This document shows, piece after piece, positions 49,391 through 60,300 of a stretch of 64,000 nucleotides of DNA. The stretch covers positions 3,030,926 through 3,094,925 of the forward strand of contig WBMV01006647.1 of assembly GCA_013396655.1 (NCBI GenBank), read 5' to 3'. The stretch is from Campylorhamphus procurvoides. Taxonomy: Eukaryota > Chordata > Aves > Passeriformes > Dendrocolaptidae. The translations under genes and the position numbers were made by a program. Each line of letters opens with the position of its first letter. The stretch's first letter is position 1. The notes beneath the pieces were generated by a model. It worked only from the letters and a program-made list of their open reading frames with translations. It had not been told where the DNA came from and made no database searches.

Positions 49391-49832
49391 CCTAATGAAA
49401 AATCAGGATAGATATACACATGCATTTTCCCCGGGAGAAGGCCAAGTAAAGGCAGCCCTTCCTCCAGCTTCTCATTTCTGACCCCTCAACTGTGTCACTT
49501 TTTGTGGACCCTTTCTGAAGTCAGGTGAGGTAAATGATTTATGTTAAAACAGCAACAACAAAACAAACACAACCCACTCCATCCCCTTCCCCCCCAAAAA
49601 AGGGAAAAAACAAAAAAGAAATACAGCTCTTTGCAAGGATTTGACACCTTGCTACAAGTAAACTGTGATGTACCAAAAAACTTGTCCCCTGTTTTGGTGA
49701 CAGACAAAATGCTCATGTAATAAAACACTTAAGACACAAGTTGCTTTTGAAAGGCCTTATCTTCTCTCGTTCATTTACTACATTGCGAGGTTTTAATTAA
49801 ACATTTGGAAATTGCTATGTGTTCTTCCAAAG

Positions 49833-49882
49833 GAGAAACCGATATAAACAAGACAATTACACCAAAATGGGTGATGAAACAA
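49833..49882 (+). CDS. Candidate internal exon (50 bp)
   Basis: An acceptor-like TGCTATGTGTTCTTCCAAAG precedes it and the donor is CAA/GTAAGT. Two of three frames are open: one reads ETDINKTITPKWVMKQ, the other RNRYKQDNYTKMGDET. The first continues in phase from the 36-bp exon at 44529 and into the segment at 54060. No domain is recognised. Short segments bounded by AG and GTAAGT occur by chance in introns, so this is tentative. Confidence 0.22.
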
Positions 49883-50534
49883 GTAAGTGATAAAAGTAAT
49901 TCTACTTGCTATGGCATCTCTAACAACTGATTGTCTTTCCTTCACGTTATTAAAATAAACCCTACTTTCCAAGCATATGTATGCAGAACATTTTGAAATG
50001 CAAAGATTACAGAAACAGGTAATTCTTTCAGTAACAGAATGGTGGGAAGGGTAGGCATCTGTCAGGCCCAGATAAGATCAGACAGCTGTGCTCTATCCGG
50101 AGAGGGTGCCACGAAGCTCAGTTTTCTTAGGGAAATAACATCTTCAGTATGAAAAGCAACAAAATGCAATGAAGTCTCTGAAAAAAATGAGTAATGAAAA
50201 CGGGAACTCTCAGAGCTCATTTTTTATCTAAAATACCAACTCGACATCAGGTGAAAAAACACAGGATGAAAGGATGGTAACATCCTTACCAAACAGTAAA
50301 GGGCAGAAGGATCATTTCAATTTATACTCTCAATCCAGTTAATCCTTTAGATTAGAAACAAAGATAAGGTGCAACTTTAGCAACAATAATCACTGTGGAG
50401 AGCCACGGGTCAGCAAGAGGGCTGTAACAGAGCATACACAGGACAGACTACCTGAGGAAGGGTGTTAAATGGAAACAAGAAAGCAAGGCAGATAGAAATC
50501 CAACAGCAGTCTCACAACAGCTACAGGGGAAGGT

Positions 50535-50840
50535 GGAGCCAGCCCCTTCCAAGAGACACACAATGAAATTACAAGTTGCAATGAGGCAATATTTATTCCC
50601 TTTTACTTAAGGAGGAGTGCATCTCACCACGAGCATGGTTAAGTACTGGGACAGGCTGTGGAAGCCTCCACTTTGGAGTCTCAGAACTTGACAGAGCAAG
50701 GCCCCCAAGCAGTCTGGTCTAACTTTGAAGTAAGCCTTGCTTTGAAAACAGAAGATGCACTGAATAACTCATGAGGTCCTTTTAAATCTAATTTTCCCCA
50801 GGATTTTAGGAAATGGTAAGCTTATGGTTCTGTGGAAAGG
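50535..50840 (+). mobile_element. CR1 LINE, decayed, sense orientation
   Basis: GGTGGAGCCAGCCCCTTCC, ATTACAAGTTGCAATGAGGC, ACTGGGACAGGCTG, TGGAAGCCTCCACTTTGGAG, GAGCAAGGCCCCCAAGCAG, TCTGGTCTAACTTTGAAG, GCCTTGCTTTGA and GAGGTCCTTTTAAATCTAAT follow the CR1 3' region in order (ending GAGGTCCCTTCCAACCTAAAT). It is clearly older than the copies at 28, 33 and 63 kb. The left boundary is approximate. Confidence 0.8.
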
Positions 50841-50844
50841 AAGA

Positions 50845-52560
50845 CTAGAACAGAATAATAAGAAAAACTTGAAGAATGCAAGGACTTCACAGGAAAAATC
50901 TGTACTTTTGGGTGGTGCCAAGATCTATTATTCCAGATGAGATGGGGGGCATCCAGGTATGCTTATCAACAGGAGAGCAAAAAAGATTCTGGGAGAAAGG
51001 AGGAACTGTACATGTCTATAAAGGGAATTTGCAAAAACAGAAACAGAGGCAGGGCACTGTTCCTATCAGCAGGACCTCTCAGGTCTATTCTGACTCTGAA
51101 TTAGTAAATGGGTTTTAATTACTTGTTTGGATGATGGTTGAATTTGCAGGTGACAGCTTTGGAGGGTAGGATTATAATTGGAGATTAACTCATAGAAAAA
51201 ACAAGAAATGTTCTTTAAAAGATGCATTTCAATGTGGAGATGTAGGTAGTGCCACACACGAGCAGGAATAACTCACCACAGAAACACATGACAGAGAATG
51301 ACAAGCAGAAAATTATTTTGGAGGTGTTGCATATCACAGACAAGACAAGCCTTTGCAAGAAAAGTGCTGGATACCCACAATGGATGCCCTTTCACCAAGA
51401 CCCCTTTCAGCAATATTTTCTATGATTATTAGAATTTCTCCCAGTTCTCTCTGAAATGTCTAGCTGGGTGGAAAATCTGATAAAAATTGTGACTTAGAAG
51501 AATACAGCATGCAGAGAAATGTGTAGTCTTAACTACTGCGCCTGAGCAAATGAAACGATGGAGAAGGACTTGAGATTGTGAATGCTGAACTAGGTGAGGG
51601 TGACACAGAATATCTGTATCTTATTAACTAATAAATGTCTCCTGAAGACACCAGCAACAGTATAAAAAGAAGTTATGAGACCTTGAAGTTTTCAAGGGTA
51701 ACATTTAAAGAGCCCGTGGTGCTGCTGGCGATTGGAGCCTGACTGTATGCTAAATACTTGTATATACAGTAATTAGAATATCAGAAATACACAGTAGAAA
51801 TTTTAGCATCATGGCAAGAGGTATAACAAACTGATTCAAGATATACCCACAGGAAACAGGAGCCAGGCTGCAGGGAACAAGGTCCTGCTACGTGCTGTTT
51901 TGTTACCACTGCAACAGATTATTTTTATTTGCCACACTGCTCAAAGAAAATCTGAGTGGAAAAGACAGGCTTTAATAACAGGTGCTGTGGAAGATAACAG
52001 TGTAAGTGAGAGTTTCTGGCTGATGTAAGAGGCAGTCTCTGGAATGCTCAGCATCTCTACAGGCTAGGTGTTAAGCACCAATCCTGGACTAGCCCAGCAT
52101 AGCTCAGGACCACTGAAGCACCAGCAGAGGCCAGCAAGACAGCCCCAAAGTGAAATGGCCAACAACAGCAACACACAACATTCCTGCACTGCACAAAACG
52201 TAGCTGAACCCAGCCAGAGGCAGGATAAAAATCAAAGACTACTTTTCTGCTACATAAAACATCCTAGTGCTTATTTTAGCATCTGTAACGAGATGAAGCA
52301 GAAATAAAATGTGTGTTACGGTGTGTCTCTACATTCTAGCAAATTCCATGACCTCCATTACACAAGCCAATCCATTGACTGGCACATTTCAGCTGTCAAT
52401 AACATGTTACAAAGGAGCAGATTCTCTCTCTGCAGGAATTATTCCTCTCTGCCATCTTGGAATGTTCCTATGTGCTCAAGTAGCCCAGTTTTGCCCAGGA
52501 TGGGAAATGCATAGGAAAAATAACTTAAATCACTGCTATTAAGAAAACACCATCACACTT
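50845..52560. other. Putative intronic or intergenic sequence
   Basis: Unique DNA. An 80-codon frame at 50876-51118 is open, but its flanking AG lacks a pyrimidine tract and there is no recognisable domain. No repeat was assigned. Confidence 0.5.
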
Positions 52561-52800
52561 GAAAAGTTTTAATTAAGCTGGTTAAGCTGCTTAATTAAAA
52601 CTATTTGAAAGGCCCATTCTCCTTTCTGTTACGGACATTAAAAATCTTATGGCCTCGAAGAGTACAAAGGGGTCCAAAAGTAGCCATAAAGTAAATAAGA
52701 ATTAGTGAATTTATTTTCACTGGCATTATTTATAGTCAGTGATTTTCTCATGATGGCTTAATTATCATCTGATTCTAAAAGGCTAATAATTTCACTCCAT
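52560..52800. promoter_or_regulatory. Candidate conserved element with a perfect inverted repeat
   Basis: Contains a perfect 14-bp inverted repeat, AGTTTTAATTAAGC (52565-52578) and GCTTAATTAAAACT (52589-52602), separated by 10 bp, each arm with a TTAATTAA homeodomain-like core. The following 200 bp is repeat-free with further TTAATTATC, CTAATAATTT and ATTATTTATAG cores. A homeodomain enhancer is a reasonable guess; a cruciform or hairpin RNA role cannot be excluded. Confidence 0.4.
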
Positions 52801-52846
52801 TACCCTCCAGTTCTGCTTCTCTTTCACAAGTAGTTTAACAGATGCC

Positions 52847-52895
52847 AAAAATGAAAAAAAAAAAAAATAAAAAAGAAAGGAAAGGAAAAAGAAAG
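52847..52895. repeat. A-rich/GA-rich low-complexity tract
   Basis: Fourteen or more A residues grade into AAAGAAAGGAAAGG. Simple sequence. Confidence 0.85.
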
Positions 52896-54059
52896 CTTAA
52901 GAGTGTAAGTCATGCAGAAAATCAAGGCTGTTAAAAGACAAGGTTGCCAATTGCTGTACCAGTGATTTGGAATTTGTTGCCCACCACCTCCATCTGCTGA
53001 AAGAAATGAGCAGAAACAGATCAAATCCTGTAGGTACCATTGTTCCTGGCCTGATATAAGAGCTTAAACTAGATCAATGGCAGTTTGAAAGGACGCATAG
53101 ACAGCTCTGGTGCTTAAAGCTCTGATTCCTTTCGCCAGCTCTGCCAGCCCCTTGCCCTGCCACAGGCAACGGCAATGACTTCTAAAAGGGTACATTCAGG
53201 AATTGCTGGAACTTACCTGACAATATCCAAAGTATTTTGATTTTCAACAGGATTTGCGTCTTTGAAAATGAAATTAAGGTTTTATGGGGGAAAAATTGCT
53301 AGGACTCAGATGCTGGTTAAAAATGACAGTGTCTACAAACATTTAATATCTATACACACACACAAACACCCTTCTGTGTATGCACTTCTAGATGAACCAT
53401 TACCTGAACTGCCCCAAAACTGACCCATGTGGAGGAGAGCAGGAACAAAAGACACCACCTTTATGTATTCCAAGTCAAGAAAATGATCAAACTAATGCAG
53501 AATAATTTATAGGGGTGAACGTCAGCCGAGAAATTATGAAAAGAGTGTATGACCTCTACCTGTTCGTTACCAGCTTACTTCCGTAAAGACAGACAGAGCA
53601 TCCTACACATCCCTGCTAAACAGGAACAGCCATGCAGCCAGGTCACAGGGAGGAGGAGTGAGGAACCAAGGTGCTCTGCTCAATATGTTTGTTCCTTTTT
53701 ACAGTCCAAAGACATGGAACTGAAATCCACGTTTCAGTAACTTAGCTCAAAACAGCATATCCTGCAGTTTCCACTGAACAGATCCCCAAAAAGCACAACT
53801 GCTGTTCCACAACCAAATGCCAACAGAGCAGCTGAGCAACACTCAGGCCTGGAAGGGAAAGGGAGAGCTCAGAAGCCTGGAAGGAAAAGGGAGATTTCAG
53901 AGCCGAGCAGGGGGGAAATAACAAAAAACCCTTCTGTGTGGCTGCTTGGTGACATATGGTACATGGTTTGAGCTTCCCTATGAATCTCTGTCTAGTCAAT
54001 CTGCTAGGCAGAACTGGAATATTACATCAGATAACATCTCAATCCCAATTTTTTTTCAG

Positions 54060-54126
54060 GACTGGTACTCCATTATGCTCACATTCCAGGCAGAAATGAA
54101 GCCTACAGCCCAGTTTGCCTCAATAT
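54060..54126 (+). CDS. Candidate internal exon (67 bp)
   Basis: Preceded by a strong acceptor (CAATTTTTTTTCAG, AG at 54058-54059) and followed by CAATAT/GTAAGG. Two frames are open; the one in phase with the 49.8-kb segment reads DWYSIMLTFQAEMKPTAQFA then SI. The mixed hydrophilic-hydrophobic composition looks protein-like, but I recognise no domain. The acceptor is the strongest I noticed downstream of the island. Confidence 0.22.
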
Positions 54127-54566
54127 GTAAGGATAGGTTTCTAATAACTCTGTGCCACCTTGGAAAATTAAAATAGTACCTCTCGTTCTGATTGTATATG
54201 AAAGTATAGCTAAAACAAATTTCATGGCACTGATTAAGTGTCGTGTCCACTAAACTTTCCAATCCCATTATGGATCTTTCTGGATTGGTGTTTGCAGAGG
54301 CTGCACAGTGAGTAAGAAAAATCAGATTTCAGGTGTTCACAGGCATGACAAATAGGCACTGAAGTGGCCTTGAGCACTGTGATGTAGTAACAGGGAGGAA
54401 ATTGAAGCATTCGATATTCTGAGGTGCCTGAGCCCTCTGCAGATGGCTCTTGGATACTGGTTAATAATCTAGCAAAAAAAAAAAATCATCCAGTTTTTTA
54501 GGCCTTGTTTTGTTTGTTTGTTTTTACACTGGGAAAATAAATAATTTTAATGCAGGCATAACAACG

Positions 54567-54595
54567 TGAATAATAATAATAATAGTAATAATATA
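54567..54595. repeat. (AAT)n microsatellite
   Basis: Imperfect AATAATAATAATAATAGTAATAAT run. Confidence 0.85.
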
Positions 54596-55443
54596 CACAC
54601 TAACTTGCAGGGTGCTCATCTCTAAATGAAACCAAAGCAAGATCTAGCAAGTCCCTTGCAGAGTAACAAATCTCCCATTTCAGGAGGTTGCAGCACAGTT
54701 CTGGGTTAATTAGGAGCTTTGTAGAATTTAATTCAAAGTTGCTGACAGAAGGGCTTGAGATCAGGAGTATTTTAAACCTGTGACTGACAGTGACAGCAGT
54801 GCTGCAGTCTCCTGCCTTAGTTGGACTATGTGTTCTACTCATCTTCATACCCCAACATTTCATTAAATAACGTGATGCTTAAAAGCGCATAAAGTTTAAA
54901 TATATTTCTGTATGTTTGTATATGTTTGCATTTTATAATTGGAGATATAATTAAAATGCAGAGATTGAATTGTATGCTTTTATTTTGGGGCCTCTATCTC
55001 GCAAGTAGACCAGTGGAAGAGATAAACTCATAGATAAATAGATGATCTGAAAATATTTATATATTATATAATCCATTTAGACATTCACTTTCAGAGAATG
55101 AAGACAATATCAGCAGATATCTGATAATTAGGTGCCATTAGCACATGCATAAAGATAAATTTTTATGTTCTACTGAAATGAAATTATGGATGTTTAAAAT
55201 TTTTAAATTAAGAGATTCTCTGGTTTTGATTTTCATAGATATGGTGGTGTTTCAATTCTGGAATCAATTTTAGTATTACAAAAGTCACAAAATATTAGAA
55301 TAGTCATATTTCCTCTTAGAATTATCAGGCACTTGTGAGTCACAGCAGAAATTTATAATTCATTAACACAAACCTCCCTGATCTTCCAGCAAACATAATT
55401 CTGTATCTTTAAATAAAATTAACTTCGGTTATTTGGGTTGTAG

Positions 55444-55510
55444 GTCTGATCAAATGTGTGGAGCCTGTTAAAGATCAGAACAACAAATTGACTATTAGTA
55501 ATATACACAG
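55444..55510 (+). CDS. Candidate internal exon (67 bp)
   Basis: Acceptor-like CGGTTATTTGGGTTGTAG ends at 55443 and the donor is CACAG/GTGTGA. One frame is open through the segment and reads LIKCVEPVKDQNNKLTISNI then HR. It is exactly the frame left by the 54.06-kb segment (one leftover base joining to make a Cys codon); the alternative frame from that segment hits a stop here. That agreement is the main argument for the chain, but the sites were picked by eye, so selection bias is real. Confidence 0.2.
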
Positions 55511-55549
55511 GTGTGACCCTGCAAAGGTCAACAGCCAGACACTTTGTTC

Positions 55550-57110
55550 AAGTATGGAAAGATAAAAATAGGCTGTGCAAGTGTAGCTTATATAAATTGG
55601 TGATGTACAGTGGTCTTTGAAAGTGAGTGAAAAAGTGTATTTAATTACCTAAGATTTAATTGACCTGTACATGAGAAATGTATGAAATATGAACAACCCA
55701 GCAGCTTTATGAAAGAAATGAAGTGCTACTTTATAAGACTATTAGAATTTCTATTGATTTTGTGAATAATTGTGTCCTTGATTATTTTATCTGCCTTTCC
55801 ACACGTTCAGCCATCCCCTACAGGTGAAATTTAATTATTGTTTAGACAGAATCTGAGCACATCCTCAAGCAAAATAGTATAACTAGTGATGGCACAACAA
55901 TTCAACAGCTCCCCGCAGCAGTACACAGAATCCATCCAAAATTAGATTGTGTCCCAGCGTGCTGCAAAACTACACTGTGCTGGCTCTCCTTCTGTTATCA
56001 GACAAAGCCAAGGCAGCCAAAGGATGAAATGAGGTTGGTTGAATTCCTCCTTTTCCTTAAAGCAAGCGCTCACATATCACTGGGATGGAGCAACCAGGAC
56101 ACCCCAGTACTGCAGGGCTTGTGCAGTGCCCATGTTTCAGCCTGGCTCAAGACTCAGGCCGGTATCACAGCACCACTTATGTCTAGGTCAGTTCCAAAGT
56201 GGTCAAATCCACTCAATATTGAGATGTTCCTCATGCCTCTTGTCGGTGGAAGAAGGGTTCTTTGAAACGTACCATCAGTGTTGATACAACCAAACCCCAC
56301 ACCCAGCCATGACATCTCTGTAAGGGTTGCAGAATTACAAACAAGAGCTGGACTCAGCAGCTGCCTGTCAACCCTGCCAGCCCTAGATGCCAGCACAGAA
56401 GACTGATTTCAAATTGCATGATTTAAAATGTGCAACAAAAACCTGAATTTATACAGGCTGGAGTCATCACTAATTTTATAAGTACATCTTGTCACATTTT
56501 TCAGGTACTTTTGAAACTGCTAGCAATTACTGGGTCAAAACCATCCTTTAGGTTTAGAAGGTTTTTAAATTGAAAATATACTTGGCACTTCGGCTTCAAT
56601 TAAAGATTAAAAGCAAGTAAAAAAGTCTCACACTGAGTTAACCCACCTCAGAATGGTGTTATAAATATGCAGAGGCCACAGAGAATAAAAACAAAAAAAA
56701 GACCATTCAGCAAAGAAAGCTGCTTCCTTTTCAGGATCAAACGTGATCTCAAGATCCAAGAGAAAATGCTGAATATGACAAAAAAATACACAGAATCAGA
56801 ATCCGAAGCAAAATCTGGAAATATTCTTCAATAATATGCAAGAGAACAGGGAAATACTCATCAGTTTAGGCTTCTGGATCAAGACACCCAAACTAATCTT
56901 GCTGAGATAACCATACTCAAGGTTTGGGTAGAGATATCTGAGTGCAATGAGATTGAGGAACTGATGTTACTGAATCCAAAGGAAAAGTGAAGCTTGAGGT
57001 TTTCAAATTCAACAAGACCAGTAGTCTGATAAAGAAAGTCTGATAGCATGATTTATCTACTAAATCCAAGAAATTCAGGCTTGTAAAAAGAAAATACACT
57101 GTGTATGTTT
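55550..57110. other. Putative intronic or intergenic sequence
   Basis: Unique DNA. 56.03-56.40 kb has overlapping frames of about 80 codons on both strands without a recognisable product. No repeat was assigned. Confidence 0.5.
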
Positions 57111-57116
57111 TAAAAG

Positions 57117-57245
57117 GTTGGATGGAGTAACTTGGGAACTACAAATTCATTAGTCTGACCTTGATAGTATGGGAGTCTTTAGAAGACACTTGGAAGGATT
57201 TTATATAATGCAGATAAATGGAAACAAACATGATGGTCCTGTACA
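57117..57245 (+). mobile_element. Possible reverse-transcriptase fragment of an old CR1/L3-type LINE
   Basis: 'GTAACTTGGGAACTACAAAT' then TCATTAGTCTGACCTTGAT translates to LGNYKFISLTLIV. This resembles the NYRPxSLTS motif near the start of non-LTR reverse transcriptase domains. It then degrades rapidly and stops occur soon after, so it is a dead relic. The extent is a guess. Confidence 0.4.
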
Positions 57246-57292
57246 GAATAGCTTTTGCTTGTGCACTTTCTCAAGAAAGAAAATAAGGATTT

Positions 57293-57307
57293 AAAAAAAA
57301 AAAAAAA
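57293..57307. repeat. Poly-A tract
   Basis: Fifteen consecutive A residues after GGATTT, about 50 bp beyond the putative LINE fragment. It may or may not be that element's tail. Confidence 0.8.
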
Positions 57308-57309
57308 GG

Positions 57310-60300
57310 AAAACCAAGAAAACCAGAACAAGACTCTACACGTATTTGCAAGCAAATGAGCATACACAAGGCAAACATGGAGCCATCATGTTTTCTGTAA
57401 TATTCCATGTGCAGCTGTGAATGCTTTTATTAATTCCAGCTAATCTGCAGAGCTATGGAGTGAGGGAGGGGAGTGTTGGCCACAGCACTGGAGTCATCTA
57501 CTACTCTTCAAACACCGTAACCCAATCCTTCACATCCTCCTGGACTCCACCAGAGGGGAGCAGATGGAGCCTCACTAAGCTGCTCATTCAAACACAAATG
57601 TACAATAAAGCAATAAACATTACAGCTTTGACACGAGACCAAAGCAAAGGAACAGAAAAAGTTTTACTAAAAGTGCTTCTCAGTTAAACCTTTCTGTGAT
57701 GCTTCTAATAGAGTGAAGAGTTCATGGCTTAAACCGGGACTAGCAGCATACAATTAACTCCACACAAATCTGATTTACATTTAAAAACAATTAAATGAAA
57801 ACTGAAGAAAGACTTTGCAACAGCACAGTCTGACTCTGCTTTTATGTGATGCATCAACTTCAAGCAGCTCTGCAGTTTGCTGAGTGTTTGCATCCTTGTA
57901 ATTAAGGCAGAGCTCATCCCTGACATCCTGCACTAAGAGGATGCCTTTTGGTTGCCTTTTGGGGTTTTCTTTGAAAGGCCTGACACCTCCCTTTTTCATT
58001 CCTGCTCCAGTTGAAATTTGGGAGTTTTTTCCCTTTCCAGCTTTAGAGAACAAACAAAATGAGGATGAAAAGTTCTTCTTGCTCAGCTTCCTAATTTAAA
58101 GATATTTTTCCTTTAATTCACTAAAATCTTAGGGTCAGTAGAAAGTGTGCCATTGAATAATCTCTTTCTCTTGAAACCATGGTAGGAACCACCCCTGCCT
58201 TCGGGATAAACAAGCTGAGAGAAGACCTTTTGTTCTCTTTCCCATGACTGGAGTGAAATTTTTTGCACCACTGGATTATAACTTCATTTTAAGGGGGTTT
58301 TCTTCATAAATGCAAAGTAAGATTCAGACTACACAGAAAGATAGAGAGGGCAGAAAAGGATAAGGAATCCACAAAAAGAATAAGGAGTTTTCTCCTACTT
58401 TGTGGATCTCTAATTATAATTCTGACATATACATCCTCCTCACAGACTAATTCTGACTGCAGAGTTTTTCATGGCAGCTCTTTTGAGTTCAAGAACATTT
58501 TCATGTAGTTTGTGATCTTGTTCATTCCAGCCCCTCACACGTGACGCCACTGTTTTGTCAGGATGCATTCCTGTCTCCTTTTATTAAATACCCTGAGGAC
58601 AATATTAGATGCAACACAATTAGGCAAAGAAGAGAACGTGGCACAACATCTTAATTCTGAATTCCCTGACCAGTCTTGTGGTGCAAATAGAAATAAAGAG
58701 TATGGAAGAAATCCAAGTAGGAGAAGGAGAACACAGTTTTCTGTGCTTATCCAACGGATAATGATGTCCCAAGGGAGCCAATAAAAGAAAAGGAAATTGT
58801 ACGAAGGACACCTTCAGTACATCTAGTAAATCTTGTAGGAAAACACAACAACAAAAATCAATAATAAAAAACTATTTGTGAGGATGTTAAATAAAGCAAG
58901 CCAGGAACAAGACCTCTGAAATGTATATGTCATAAATTCTAATACTTCAAAATAATTATTCATAATCCAGGTTGAAATTCAATAAGGATGTTTACCCAGG
59001 GCTTACCTCCCGTTTTGAGCAACCTGACTTTATAGAAATGATCAGGGAAACATGGCAAATCTCTTCAGCATAATACAGTATTCTCCCAAAACAACATTTG
59101 TATTTGCCTACAAGATGTGTGCATGTTTAAGGGAGACAATCCATGTGCTATTTTGTTCCATTTGCGTGGATGGTGAGTCCTGCTAAAGCCTGTTGACTTT
59201 TATGCAAGAGGAAGAGCAAAGCAAAAGCGTGAGCTCAGAACACCAGAGTCACACACTGCACCACTTCACAAATACACCAGCAAAGGCCAGGAGTATTCCA
59301 AAGTACTCCAAAACCAGCCTGGCTGTTCTGTGTAGCAGACAGAACAATGTATTCTAGATATTCTACTCATTTAAACGGGATAATCAGATTTTTATCTAGT
59401 TATTACAATTATCCATTTCTATTGAAACTAAGCACAATAAAAATAGAGTCAAGGTTTTGCATAAGTTTGGACAGACTTGGGGGAAAAGTCACTGAGTGAG
59501 CTAGAATGTTGCCTGACAGAATGGCAGGAGTGAATCTTCAGGTGTGCTACAGAATATATACATTATAAACCCATAAAAAATATAGATTATAACTATATTA
59601 TAATAATATAGATTTTATTTAATATATTCATAAAAATATATATTAAAAATTTAAAATCCAACCCAGGATACACATCCAATACTTATGCAAATAAAACAAT
59701 TTGTAGTCACTAATGGCCACAATACACCTCCATGTTTTAAGAGATCAGTTCCTAAATATCCATGCAGTGCTTTGAACTCTGAAAGTCTTTTAACTGAATT
59801 AGTTTGGATGAGACCTGCACTCTCCAGCAGTACTTATGTTTTCAGGTAATCCAAAATTCATCTGAAAGTTCAAAGAGATTCATATGTAAAGTATTGGCAT
59901 TTCAAGTGGCTGACTCTTAGTCTGTCAAATGATATATCTTAAAAACTACACCAAAAGTCTCTTTTCAGAATACTTCAGGTCTGCTCAGGCATTGGAGTTT
60001 ATCAATAGCAATAAAACTTGGCAAACATAGAGGCTGTGGTTGAAGTTCGTATCAATATAGCACAAGGTCCCAAGGAAGACTTTCTGTCTCACTAAAAGCT
60101 TTTTTAAAGATTTAACTAGAAAAATGCTAATGTTGTTGTAAGGTTTCTCTGCACTGGACCCACACTCACCCTGAAAGAGCTTCCCACACATTGTCACAGT
60201 TATTAAATATGAATGCAAATAATGAATATAAACCAAAAAGTCCTTTATCAGCATCACAATAAGCATGGCATTTACATTTCAGGAACTGCAGAATGGTGAC

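Larger units (their letters stand above)
44571..49832. other. Putative intron or intergenic sequence after the CpG island
   Basis: CpG-rich shore to about 45.17 kb, then AT-rich unique DNA. 46.1-48.06 kb is strongly AT-rich and repeat-free. An A-rich tract lies at 48.77 kb. I see no convincing exon; open frames are below 107 codons and overlap each other. Confidence 0.5.

Noticed and set aside
50801..50814. Possible 14-bp micro-exon (CCCCAG / GTAAGC)
   Set aside because: Lies inside the decayed CR1 tail, and in one of the candidate frames it introduces a stop.
57440..57687. Open frame after a strong acceptor-like TTTATTAATTCCAG
   Set aside because: The frame left by the preceding candidate exon meets TAA at once, and no good donor follows; kept only as a note.
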